Positions 1-6,563 of a DNA stretch of 15,279 nucleotides are shown in pieces. The translations under genes were made by a program, and so were the position numbers. The DNA lies in assembly GCA_025774865.1 (NCBI GenBank), contig JALGZO010000028.1, forward strand, positions 1 to 15,279. Reading direction: 5' to 3'. Each line of letters starts with the position of its first letter. Positions within the stretch are counted from its first letter, which is position 1. Source of the DNA: a bacterium. GTDB lineage: Bacteria; ARS69. The notes below the pieces were generated by a model. It had not been told where the DNA came from and made no database searches. It saw only the letters and a program-made list of their open reading frames with translations.

Positions 1-1
1 C

Positions 2-376
2 CCGTATCCTCTGCGCGGTCACCCGATCTTGTACGACGGGGGCGAGACGATCAACGACGAGCTCGGGGACCGTCCCATCGTCATCGAGTTCAAATCCCAC
101 TACTCGGACGTGAGCGATCAGACCGCGATCATCCTTGGCGACTACAAGCTGATCCACTACCTCTCGACGGGCGAATACGAGCTCTACGACCTCTCGACCG
201 ATCCGGACGAGCGGTGGAACCTCGCGGCGGAGGACGGCGAGCGGCGCGAGGAGCTAGCGGCGCTCCTCGCCGGGATCATCCGTGATCATCAGGGCGGCTT
301 CTACGCGGAGCCCCCGTCGCCGCTGGAGGCCCAGCGCGTCCAGGAGGAGCTTCGGGCCCTGGGGTACATTCAGTGA
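2..376 (+). CDS. Sulfatase family protein, C-terminal fragment (5' end outside window)
   Basis: The frame is open from the left edge, so the true start lies outside the window; 124 residues are visible. Sulfatases of the alkaline-phosphatase superfamily hydrolyse sulfate esters, and usually act in the periplasm or outside the cell. The visible part is the typical C-terminal subdomain: a strand with Tyr-Lys-Leu-Ile (the KYKLI-type motif), then Glu-Leu-Tyr-Asp-Leu-Ser-Thr-Asp-Pro-Asp-Glu with Trp-Asn-Leu-Ala. This is the familiar 'ELYDL..DP.E..NLA' signature that precedes the closing helix. The protein ends in Leu-Gly-Tyr-Ile-Gln, a common ending in sulfatases of some environmental phyla. The catalytic Cys/Ser region is not in the window, so activity cannot be judged. 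The next gene starts only 13 bases downstream on the same strand, so the two may share a transcript, but no functional link is obvious. Confidence 0.85.
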   Translation, partial: PYPLRGHPILYDGGETINDELGDRPIVIEFKSHYSDVSDQTAIILGDYKLIHYLSTGEYELYDLSTDPDERWNLAAEDGERREELAALLAGIIRDHQGGFYAEPPSPLEAQRVQEELRALGYIQ

Positions 377-389
377 TCAGAGATCTCGC

Positions 390-3011
390 GTGACCTTTCT
401 GACGCGCTACGTCCGCTGGCTGCACACGCAGTGGCCGGCGGGCCACGTCGAGTCGCTGCCGGTCACCGACGAGGAGGGGCGGACGAACGTCCCCGGTCTG
501 TACGTCGTCGGCGACCTGCGCGGCATCCCCCTTCTCAAGTTCTCGGCGCACACCGGAGCGGGGGCCATCCGCGCCATCGCGAACGATCCGGCGATGCGGG
601 CGGAGCGGGACTCGTCGGCCGACGACCCCATGGACGTGGCGATCGTCGGGGCGGGAGTGGCCGGCATGTCGGCGGCCCTCGAGGCGCGAAAGCACGGCCT
701 CACCTACCGGCTCTTCGAGGCCACCGAGCCGTTCTCCACGATCGTGAACTTCCCGAAGGGGAAGACGATCTACACGTACCCGCGGGAAATGACGCCGGAC
801 GCCGATCTTCGGATCACGGCCGAGGTGAAGGAAGATCTGCTGGCGGAGCTCCGGCGCCAGACGATCGAGGCCGGGGTCGAGCCCGAAGCATCCCGAGTGG
901 AGAGCGTCCGGCGGCGCGGTGGGCTGTTCGCCGTGCAGCGGGCGGAGGGGGGCGAGTTGCTCGCCCGACGCGCGGTCATCGCGCTCGGGCGGAGCGGCAA
1001 CTTCCGGAAGCTCGGCGTCCCCGGGGAAAGCCTCGACAAGGTGTACAACCGGCTGCACGACCCGAAGGACTTCTGCGGTCAGAAGGCGCTCGTGGTCGGG
1101 GGCGGAGACAGCGCGCTGGAGACGGCGATCGCGCTCGCGCTGTGCGGCGGCGAGGTCACGCTCAGCTATCGAAAGCGGGAGCTCGCGCGGCCGAAGCCCG
1201 AGAACGTCGAAAAGGTCCAGCGACTGACCGCGGATCCCATGGCCGACGACGTGTCCATCGAAGATCCGTCGAGCGAGCGCGTCACCACGTCGGCCGCGGG
1301 GTTCCTCGGCGAGCACCGGAAGGCAGGGGCACTCCGGCTCCGTCTGGGCACCCAGGTGAAGGAGATCCGCGAGACGGAGGTCGAGCTGGCGAGCTCAGGC
1401 GGCGAGACGGAGACGCTCGAGAACGACGTCGTCTTCTCGATGATCGGTCGGGAGCCACCGCTCGACTTCTTTCGGCGATCAGGCGTTTCCGTGGCCGGGG
1501 ACCGGGGCGCGAAGTTCTTCGCGACGCTCGCGGCGTTCGTCGCGTTCCTCTGGTTCGTCTATCACTGGAAGGCGGGCGGAGGACTCACGACCTGGTGGGC
1601 CGAGCGGGACCTCTTCCCGTTCCAGTTCCTGCGACCGGACGACCCGGCGTCCTTCTTCGGGATGCTGCGCGTGTCGGCCGGAGTGCCGGCGTTCTGGTAT
1701 ACGCTCGTGTACTCGGCGCTCATCGTCGGGTTCGGAGTGCGCCGGATTCGCCGCCGGCGTACGCCGTATGTCCGGGCGCAGACCCTGACCCTCATGGCGA
1801 TCCAGGTCATCCCTCTCTTCGTGCTGCCGAACCTCTTGCTGCCCTGGATGGGGCACAACGGCCTCTTCGGGGACCGGCACGGGGTGGCGACCATCCCGGG
1901 CGAGCAGATCGCCGCGTGGCGTGAGGTGACGAGCGACCACCCCGGAGGCGACGCGACCGACCGACTGGCGGAAGTGCGAGCGAGAGGGCTCATGCCGCCG
2001 AGTGTGGTCGGTTGGGGGGAGCTCTCGCTCGAGAAATCGTGGGGAGATCGTTTGCTGCTTCGCGCCAACGCCCCCGGATCGCCCACCCGGGAAGCGACCC
2101 TCCGCCTTGCCGATGCCAGGATTCACGTTCGCGACGACACGGCGCCGGTATCCCGACTCGCCGAAGAGCTGTTTCCGGCCAGCGAATGGGATCCGCACGG
2201 TCGCGAGTACTGGCGCGCGTCCGGTTTCATCCTCGCGTGGCCGCTCTTCATCTGGAACGCGTTCACGGAGAGGCCGCTCGGGCTGTGGCTCGCGATCGGT
2301 TTCGTTCAGACCTTCGTGCTCATCCCGCTCATCATCCGGTTCTGGGGAAAGGGCGCGTACTGCGGCTGGATCTGCTCGTGCGGAGGTCTCGCCGAGACGC
2401 TCGGCGACGCGCATCGTCACAAGATGCCCCACGGTCCGATCTGGAACCGGGTCAACGTCGTCGGGCAAGTGATCCTCGCGATCGCGGTGATTCTCATGGG
2501 CCTGCGAATCGCCGGCTGGATGCTGTCGCACGACCACTGGGTGAACGCCGCCTTCATGGGGGTGCTGTACGGCAAGACCGCGGGATGGAGCAGCCTGCCG
2601 TTCCCGTTCGGTCAGCTGAACTACAAGTGGTTCGTGGATCTCTTTCTCGTGGGAATCGTCGGGACGGGTTTGTACTTCCACTACTCGGGGCGTGTGTGGT
2701 GCCGGTTCGCGTGCCCACTCGCGGCGCTGATGCACGTGTACGCGCGCTTCTCCAGGTTCCGCATCTTCGCGGACAAGAAGAAGTGCATTTCGTGCAACCT
2801 GTGCACCTCGGTCTGCCACCAGGGAATCGACATCATGAACTTCGCGAACAAGGGGATGCCGATGGAGGACCCCGAGTGCGTCCGCTGCTCCGCGTGCGTG
2901 CAGACGTGTCCGACGGGCGTGCTCACGTTCGGACGCATCGACCGTGAAGGCGGGATCGCGGCCGTCGACCGACTGCCGGCGAGCCCCGTTCAGATGCGTG
3001 AGGCATCGTGA
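390..3011 (+). CDS. Fusion of a thioredoxin-reductase-like FAD/NAD(P) module with a NapH-like membrane 4Fe-4S ferredoxin
   Basis: An 873-residue predicted inner-membrane electron-transfer protein. Residues 34-42 read VPGLYVVGD, the FAD-contacting strand that normally ends a thioredoxin-reductase fold. Residues 87-92 are GAGVAG (FAD dinucleotide fold) and 234-244 LVVGGGDSALE (NAD(P) fold). The flavin part ends near residue 354 without its usual C-terminal 'GD' segment. About seven hydrophobic spans follow (near 376-393, 435-451, 465-486, 612-626, 630-652, 688-712, 747-766), with a soluble stretch at 487-610. NapH/CcoG-type cysteines are C658, C662, C664, C771 and C775. Two ferredoxin CxxCxxCxxxC motifs lie at C799-C809 and C830-C840, so two 4Fe-4S clusters are expected. 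Inference: electrons pass between NAD(P)H, FAD, the Fe-S clusters and a membrane partner. The frame is open upstream to 282. GTG at 390 was chosen because it follows the sulfatase stop and precedes the conserved-looking segment; its ribosome site is weak. The stop overlaps the next start (TGATG). Confidence 0.85.
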   Translation: MTFLTRYVRWLHTQWPAGHVESLPVTDEEGRTNVPGLYVVGDLRGIPLLKFSAHTGAGAIRAIANDPAMRAERDSSADDPMDVAIVGAGVAGMSAALEARKHGLTYRLFEATEPFSTIVNFPKGKTIYTYPREMTPDADLRITAEVKEDLLAELRRQTIEAGVEPEASRVESVRRRGGLFAVQRAEGGELLARRAVIALGRSGNFRKLGVPGESLDKVYNRLHDPKDFCGQKALVVGGGDSALETAIALALCGGEVTLSYRKRELARPKPENVEKVQRLTADPMADDVSIEDPSSERVTTSAAGFLGEHRKAGALRLRLGTQVKEIRETEVELASSGGETETLENDVVFSMIGREPPLDFFRRSGVSVAGDRGAKFFATLAAFVAFLWFVYHWKAGGGLTTWWAERDLFPFQFLRPDDPASFFGMLRVSAGVPAFWYTLVYSALIVGFGVRRIRRRRTPYVRAQTLTLMAIQVIPLFVLPNLLLPWMGHNGLFGDRHGVATIPGEQIAAWREVTSDHPGGDATDRLAEVRARGLMPPSVVGWGELSLEKSWGDRLLLRANAPGSPTREATLRLADARIHVRDDTAPVSRLAEELFPASEWDPHGREYWRASGFILAWPLFIWNAFTERPLGLWLAIGFVQTFVLIPLIIRFWGKGAYCGWICSCGGLAETLGDAHRHKMPHGPIWNRVNVVGQVILAIAVILMGLRIAGWMLSHDHWVNAAFMGVLYGKTAGWSSLPFPFGQLNYKWFVDLFLVGIVGTGLYFHYSGRVWCRFACPLAALMHVYARFSRFRIFADKKKCISCNLCTSVCHQGIDIMNFANKGMPMEDPECVRCSACVQTCPTGVLTFGRIDREGGIAAVDRLPASPVQMREAS

Positions 3012-3454
3012 TGGCGAAGGCGAAGGTGCTCTTTCTCTGTACGGGGAACTCCTGCCGCAGTCAGATGGCCGAAGGATGGGCGAAGCATCTCCTCGGTGAT
3101 CGTGTCGACGCCTACTCAGCCGGTGTGGAGACGCACGGCCTCAATCCCCGCGCCGTGCAGGTGATGGCGGAGGCCGGTGTCGACATATCGGGCCAGCGTT
3201 CACAGGAGGTGGATGAGTTTCTGGACCTCGCGCCCGATCTCGTCGTGACCGTTTGTGACAACGCGGCGGAGCGGTGTCCCGTGCTGCCGGGCTCGCCCAG
3301 GACCGTGCACCACTCGTTCCGGGACCCGGCCGGCGCGCACGGCTCGGAGAACGAAGTGCTCCCCGTGTTTCGATCCGTGCGCGACGAGATCCGCGACTTC
3401 GTGAGGGGGCTTCCGGAGCTTCTCTCCGAGACTCCGCAGTCCGAGGGGGAGTGA
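3011..3454 (+). CDS. arsC: Arsenate reductase, thioredoxin-coupled, low-molecular-weight PTPase fold
   Basis: A 147-residue cytosolic protein of the low-molecular-weight protein tyrosine phosphatase family. In the arsenate reductase branch it reduces As(V) to As(III) using a relay of three cysteines regenerated by thioredoxin. The P-loop is CTGNSCR at residues 10-16 (CX5R). Cys82 and Cys89 lie in VCDNAAERC, and the acid Asp105 is in an RDP motif. The four cysteines 10, 15, 82 and 89 fall at the same positions as in the well-studied Staphylococcus aureus ArsC, which argues for arsenate reductase rather than plain phosphatase. ATG 3011 is preferred over GTG 3008: the GAGG at 3000-3003 is seven bases from the ATG, and the ATG overlaps the preceding stop. 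No arsenite exporter or ArsR regulator is visible nearby, so a phosphatase role cannot be fully excluded. Confidence 0.9.
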   Translation: MAKAKVLFLCTGNSCRSQMAEGWAKHLLGDRVDAYSAGVETHGLNPRAVQVMAEAGVDISGQRSQEVDEFLDLAPDLVVTVCDNAAERCPVLPGSPRTVHHSFRDPAGAHGSENEVLPVFRSVRDEIRDFVRGLPELLSETPQSEGE

Positions 3455-3996
3455 TGGCACTCGAGAAATGGGACAAGGCCAGCGCGGAGGAGGTCGACGA
3501 ATACGGAGTCTTTCGAGTTCGGCGCTATCTCGCTCGCTCACCTCGCACCGGGAAGACGCGCCCGTTTTCTGTCATCGACTCGGCCGATTGGGTGAACGTC
3601 GTGGGCCTGACCCCGGACGAGGAAATCATTCTCGTCCGGCAGTACCGGCACGGGTCCGAACGATTCTCGCTCGAGATTCCGGGAGGGATCGTCGACGCGG
3701 ACGAAGATCCGGCCGACGCGGCGGTGCGCGAGCTCAGAGAGGAGACCGGCTTCCAGGGGACCGCCCCCGTCTATCTCGGCACGATCGAGCCCAACCCGGC
3801 GGTTCTCAGCAACCGCTGTCACACTTACCTCGTTCGGGATTGTCGCCCGACCGGCGATCAGGAACTCGATCCCGGGGAGGACATCGAGATCGCCCTGCTC
3901 CCTCGATCCGAGGTGGCGTTGGCGGTCGCGGACGGCCGCATCTCGCACGCTCTCGTCGTCTGCGCGTTCTGGTGGCTCGCGCAGAACCCAGCCTGA
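3454..3996 (+). CDS. Nudix hydrolase, ADP-ribose pyrophosphatase-like
   Basis: 180 residues. The complete Nudix box GX5EX7REUXEEXGU spans residues 78-100 (G78, E84, R92-E93, E96-E97, G99), with an upstream Val-Arg-Gln-Tyr-Arg strand and a Leu-Glu-Ile-Pro-Gly-Gly entry to the box. These are typical of the ADP-ribose pyrophosphatase (NudF-type) group, which cleaves ADP-ribose to AMP and ribose 5-phosphate using Mg2+. Other nucleoside-diphosphate sugars are possible substrates. The ATG at 3454 overlaps the arsC stop as TGATG and is preceded by a purine-rich GAGGGGGAG ribosome site, so it is translationally coupled. The frame is open further upstream to 3274, but that part only shadows arsC. Exact substrate cannot be read from the sequence. 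Confidence 0.88.
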   Translation: MALEKWDKASAEEVDEYGVFRVRRYLARSPRTGKTRPFSVIDSADWVNVVGLTPDEEIILVRQYRHGSERFSLEIPGGIVDADEDPADAAVRELREETGFQGTAPVYLGTIEPNPAVLSNRCHTYLVRDCRPTGDQELDPGEDIEIALLPRSEVALAVADGRISHALVVCAFWWLAQNPA

Positions 3997-4113
3997 CTCA
4001 GGCGTGGAGAACTCGGCCACAGGCTCAGCTGCATGTCGTAGTTCGCGCAAGAATGCGTCTGTGTGTTGAAGTGGGCGGGACCGCCGGCGGCGGAGGCCAT
4101 CCGCTATCGTCGT

Positions 4114-4401
4114 TTACTTCGACCTGATTTCATAGACCCTGATGCTTGCAATGTATGGATTGTCTTGCGCGAGTCTTTCTGCCGCGTCGAGGTCTTCGGC
4201 TTCGATGACATTGTAGCCGGTGATGGACTCCATGCCCCACGGCAGATCTTTGGTTCCGTCATTTGAGATTTCTCGCCCACCGCTGAAACCGCCCTGGTCG
4301 ACCTGCTTGTCGGCGATCGACTCGAACCATTCTCCCCAGGCCTCCATGATCTCAGGCGTGGGTTTCTCGAATCCGAAATGCAGAAACATGAACTTCTTCA
4401 T
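4114..4401 (-). CDS. YCII-related (DGPF-like) small protein
   Basis: A 95-residue single-domain protein resembling the YCII/DGPF family, dimeric alpha-beta ferredoxin-like proteins that mostly lack a proven biochemical role. It starts MKKFMFLHFG, has a central Gly-Gly pair (GGFSGGREI) and ends with IEAEDLDAAERLAQDNPYI followed by a beta strand IRVYEI, the typical fold signature. The ATG (complement of 4399-4401) has a good AGGAG ribosome site at complement 4408-4412, six bases upstream. A much longer open frame continues to 5148, but it only shadows the adjacent PLP enzyme. G+C over 4141-4380 is about 56% by my count, against about 70% in a sample of the neighbouring gene, so recent acquisition is possible. 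It lies 92 bases after the PLP enzyme gene on the same strand and could be co-transcribed. Confidence 0.8.
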   Translation of the reverse strand: MKKFMFLHFGFEKPTPEIMEAWGEWFESIADKQVDQGGFSGGREISNDGTKDLPWGMESITGYNVIEAEDLDAAERLAQDNPYIASIRVYEIRSK

Positions 4402-4407
4402 TGCTCT

Positions 4408-4412
4408 CTCCT
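4408..4412 (-). promoter_or_regulatory. Ribosome binding site of the YCII-like gene
   Basis: AGGAG on the minus strand, six bases before the ATG at 4401. It fixes the start of the 95-residue protein and argues against the longer open frame that runs into the neighbouring gene. Confidence 0.7.
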
Positions 4413-4474
4413 GGTTGAGCTGTCGAAGCGAAGTGTCCGGGCTCGTCGTGAGTGGGTCCAGAACCTGTCCGTCG

Positions 4475-4490
4475 TGTGCCGGTTGGCACA
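4475..4490 (-). other. Small hairpin directly after the PLP enzyme stop
   Basis: TGTGCC and GGCACA form a perfect six-base-pair stem around a four-base loop, three bases beyond the stop of the minus-strand PLP enzyme. No T-run follows on the minus strand, so it is not a canonical intrinsic terminator. It may protect the 3' end or attenuate read-through to the YCII gene, or be chance. Confidence 0.3.
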
Positions 4491-4493
4491 ACA

Positions 4494-5735
4494 TCATGTC
4501 ACTTCCTCGCGCCCTTCGGCGAACCGTTTCCACGATTCCCGCGCCAGAATGTCCGAGATGGAGTCGAGGGCGTGGTCGACCTCCGCGTCTTCGTTGTAGA
4601 AGTGCGGCGCCATGCGGATGCCGCCGCCCGGCCGGTAGTCGACGAAGATCCGCTCTTCGATCAAAGCGCGCGAGACCTCGTACGCGTGAGGTGGGTCGAC
4701 ACCGACCACGCCGCCCCGCTGGTTCGGCTCCCGAGGGGTGCGCACTGCCCACTCCTCTGCCGCGCACCGGTCCAGGATCCGGCTCGTCAGCCGCACGCTC
4801 TTCGCGCGGATCGACGGGATTCCGGCCCGCGTCACGACGTCGATTCCCGCTTCGGCCGCCCGCAACGCGGGAATGGCGGGAGTTCCGTGGAGAAAGCGTC
4901 CGATTCCCCCGGCGGGCTCGAACGGTCCCGTGTCGAACGCGAAGGGATCGCGGTGCGCGAACCAGCCCGTCATCCTGGGCCGCAGTGAGTCGACCAGGTC
5001 CGGCCTGACGTAGAGGAACGCCGTTCCTGGTCCCCCGCACAACCACTTGAGGCAGCCGCCCATGGCGGCGTCGACCCCGGCGGCCGCGAGATCGATCGGA
5101 ACCGTGCCGGCCGACTGATACACGTCGAGCAGCACCAGCGCGCCGCACTCGCGCGCTCGGGTGACGATCGCCTCCACGTCCTGGCGATAGCTCGAACGAA
5201 AGAGGACGTGCGAGATCGCGACGATTCGCGTCCGGGCGTCGATGGCCTCGAGAAGGCGCTCGGTCTCGATCGTGATCCCATCATCCGACGGCACCTCGAC
5301 CACGTGAGCACCGCGGTCGCTCTGTCCCCGGAAGAGGTACAGGAGCGACGGAAAGTTGAGCGCGGTCGTCACGAGCCGGTTCCGGTCCTTTGTGAACTCC
5401 ACCGCGGAGAGGAATACGGCCGCGGCCAGCGTGACGTTCGGCTGCATGACGACGGAGCCCGGGGGCGCCCCGAGGAGCTGGCCGATCCGATCCCCGAGCG
5501 TCCAGCTCAGCCGCCACCAGCCCTCGTTCCACGCGCTGTTGCCCAGCTCGCGCCATTCCCGCGCGTAGCTCGCGAGCCGTTCTTCCGCCGCCCGCGGCAT
5601 GGCGCCGAGCGAGTGGCTGACGAGGTAGGTACAGCTCTCGAGCGACGGGAATTCCGCCCGGAGCCCCAGCAGGTCGTCTTGGGTTCGCGGCATCTCGAAG
5701 TCCGGCCGGGGTGGGCTTCGGAGGGAGGGCTTCAT
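4494..5735 (-). CDS. PLP-dependent class V aminotransferase / kynureninase-like enzyme
   Basis: 413 residues with fold type I PLP-enzyme features. The PLP-ring Asp is D204 in LLDVYQSAGTVPIDL, and the presumed Schiff-base Lys is K230 in GGCLKWLCGGPGTAFLYV. That arrangement, with Lys followed by a Gly-Gly-Pro-Gly turn, is typical of kynureninase and related class V enzymes. An N-terminal segment (36-45, TYLVSHSLGA) and the C-terminal RPGGGIRMAPHFYN motif, which carries the arginine that usually contacts the substrate carboxylate, also fit. Substrate is unknown: true kynureninase usually has a His after the Asp (DxAHS), whereas here it is DVYQS. The start is uncertain. The ATG at 5735 gives the longest form; a second ATG at residue 15 (5693) is possible, and neither has a clear ribosome site. 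No other tryptophan-catabolism gene is in the window. It is divergent from modA. Confidence 0.82.
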   Translation of the reverse strand: MKPSLRSPPRPDFEMPRTQDDLLGLRAEFPSLESCTYLVSHSLGAMPRAAEERLASYAREWRELGNSAWNEGWWRLSWTLGDRIGQLLGAPPGSVVMQPNVTLAAAVFLSAVEFTKDRNRLVTTALNFPSLLYLFRGQSDRGAHVVEVPSDDGITIETERLLEAIDARTRIVAISHVLFRSSYRQDVEAIVTRARECGALVLLDVYQSAGTVPIDLAAAGVDAAMGGCLKWLCGGPGTAFLYVRPDLVDSLRPRMTGWFAHRDPFAFDTGPFEPAGGIGRFLHGTPAIPALRAAEAGIDVVTRAGIPSIRAKSVRLTSRILDRCAAEEWAVRTPREPNQRGGVVGVDPPHAYEVSRALIEERIFVDYRPGGGIRMAPHFYNEDAEVDHALDSISDILARESWKRFAEGREEVT

Positions 5736-5760
5736 GAAAGCACTTTGGTGGGTTCGAGGC

Positions 5761-5766
5761 TAGAAT
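5761..5766 (+). promoter_or_regulatory. Possible -10 element for the mod operon
   Basis: TAGAAT, five of six matches to TATAAT, lies 32 bases before the modA GTG inside the 63-base divergent gap. I do not find a good -35 at normal spacing, so an activator or alternative sigma factor would be needed. No ModE-type palindrome was recognised. Confidence 0.25.
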
Positions 5767-5787
5767 CGTCTCCCCTCGACGCGGTAC

Positions 5788-5792
5788 GGAGG
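5788..5792 (+). promoter_or_regulatory. Ribosome binding site deciding the modA start
   Basis: GGAGG six bases ahead of the GTG at 5799. It selects this GTG over the many upstream in-frame codons of an open frame that begins at 5208 and only shadows the divergent PLP enzyme. Confidence 0.75.
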
Positions 5793-5798
5793 ATTGAC

Positions 5799-6563
5799 GT
5801 GAGGCATCGCTGGGTCGTCGTGAGTGCATGCCTGGGGTTCGTCGGCTGCGGGGCGCCCGGCGGAGAACGCGGCGAAGTCGTGGTCTTCGCGGCGGCCAGC
5901 CTCTCTCTCGCCGTCGACGAGATCGCGCGCGACCACGGGCAGGAGCACGGAATCCGCGTGAAGACCAGCTATGCCGCGTCATCGACTCTCGCCAAGCAGA
6001 TCGAAATGGGGGCACCGGCCCACGTCTACCTGGCGGCGGACCCGCGGTGGATGGCGTGGCTCGAGGAGCGCGGGCGGGTGAAGGCCGACCGCTCGGCCGA
6101 TCTTCTCGGGAACTCGCTCGTCATCGTCGCGCCCTCCGGGAAGCGGTTCTCGTTCGACCCCGAAGGCGGCGAGTCGCTCGCCGAGGCGTTCGCCGGACGG
6201 CTGGCCGTCGGCGACCCGGATTACGTCCCGGTCGGTCGTTACGCCCGCGAGGCGCTCGAGCGCTCCGGCGGGTGGTCGGAGCTCGAGTCCCGCCTGGCCC
6301 CCGCGTCCGACGCGAGGGCCGCCCTGGCGTTCGTCGAGCGGGGCGAGTGCGCCGCGGGAATCGTGTACGCGAGCGACGCGGCGACCTCGGGGCGGGTGGA
6401 AACCGTCGCGGCGATTCCGGAATCGTGGCACACGCGAATCGTCTACCCGGTGGCGATCGTCGAAGACGCCGGCCCGGCGGCCGAGGGGTTCGTCGCGACG
6501 CTGCGGGACGCCGATGACGTCTTCCGGCGGTACGGCTTCCGCGTTCTCGAGGCGGCACCGTGA
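5799..6563 (+). CDS. modA: Molybdate ABC transporter, periplasmic substrate-binding protein
   Basis: 254 residues from a GTG start with GGAGG upstream. ModA captures molybdate or tungstate in the periplasm and hands it to the ModBC permease. Residues 5-16 form a short hydrophobic segment ending at Cys17, a possible lipoprotein attachment site, although Phe at -3 is atypical. VFAAASLS (29-36) and YAASSTLAKQIEMGAPA (58-74) are the classic ModA motifs; S34 and S61 are the likely oxyanion ligands. AADPRWM (79-85) and the later VYASDA are also characteristic. The gene overlaps modB by four bases (GTGA), so it is the first cistron of a coupled modABC operon. The length is normal. Molybdate versus tungstate preference cannot be read from sequence. 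Confidence 0.93.
   Translation: MRHRWVVVSACLGFVGCGAPGGERGEVVVFAAASLSLAVDEIARDHGQEHGIRVKTSYAASSTLAKQIEMGAPAHVYLAADPRWMAWLEERGRVKADRSADLLGNSLVIVAPSGKRFSFDPEGGESLAEAFAGRLAVGDPDYVPVGRYAREALERSGGWSELESRLAPASDARAALAFVERGECAAGIVYASDAATSGRVETVAAIPESWHTRIVYPVAIVEDAGPAAEGFVATLRDADDVFRRYGFRVLEAAP

Noticed and set aside
1479-2819. 446-codon open frame on the minus strand
   Set aside because: It lies wholly opposite the membrane Fe-S part of the fusion protein, whose cysteine motifs prove the other strand is coding; composition is typical of a shadow.
3991-4003. GCCTGACTCAGGC dyad at the Nudix stop as a terminator
   Set aside because: The arms are separated by one base, so no hairpin loop can form, and no T-run follows.
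4063-4266. 67-codon plus-strand frame in the Nudix-YCII gap
   Set aside because: It runs antisense into the YCII gene, has no ribosome site, and shows no recognisable motif.
4402-5148. Long N-terminal extension of the YCII-like frame
   Set aside because: It overlaps the PLP enzyme on the same strand in another frame, whereas AGGAG six bases before 4401 gives a normal 95-residue family member.
5736-5798. Molybdenum cofactor riboswitch or ModE operator before modA
   Set aside because: The gap is only 63 bases, too short for the known Moco riboswitch, and I see no ModE-like palindrome.
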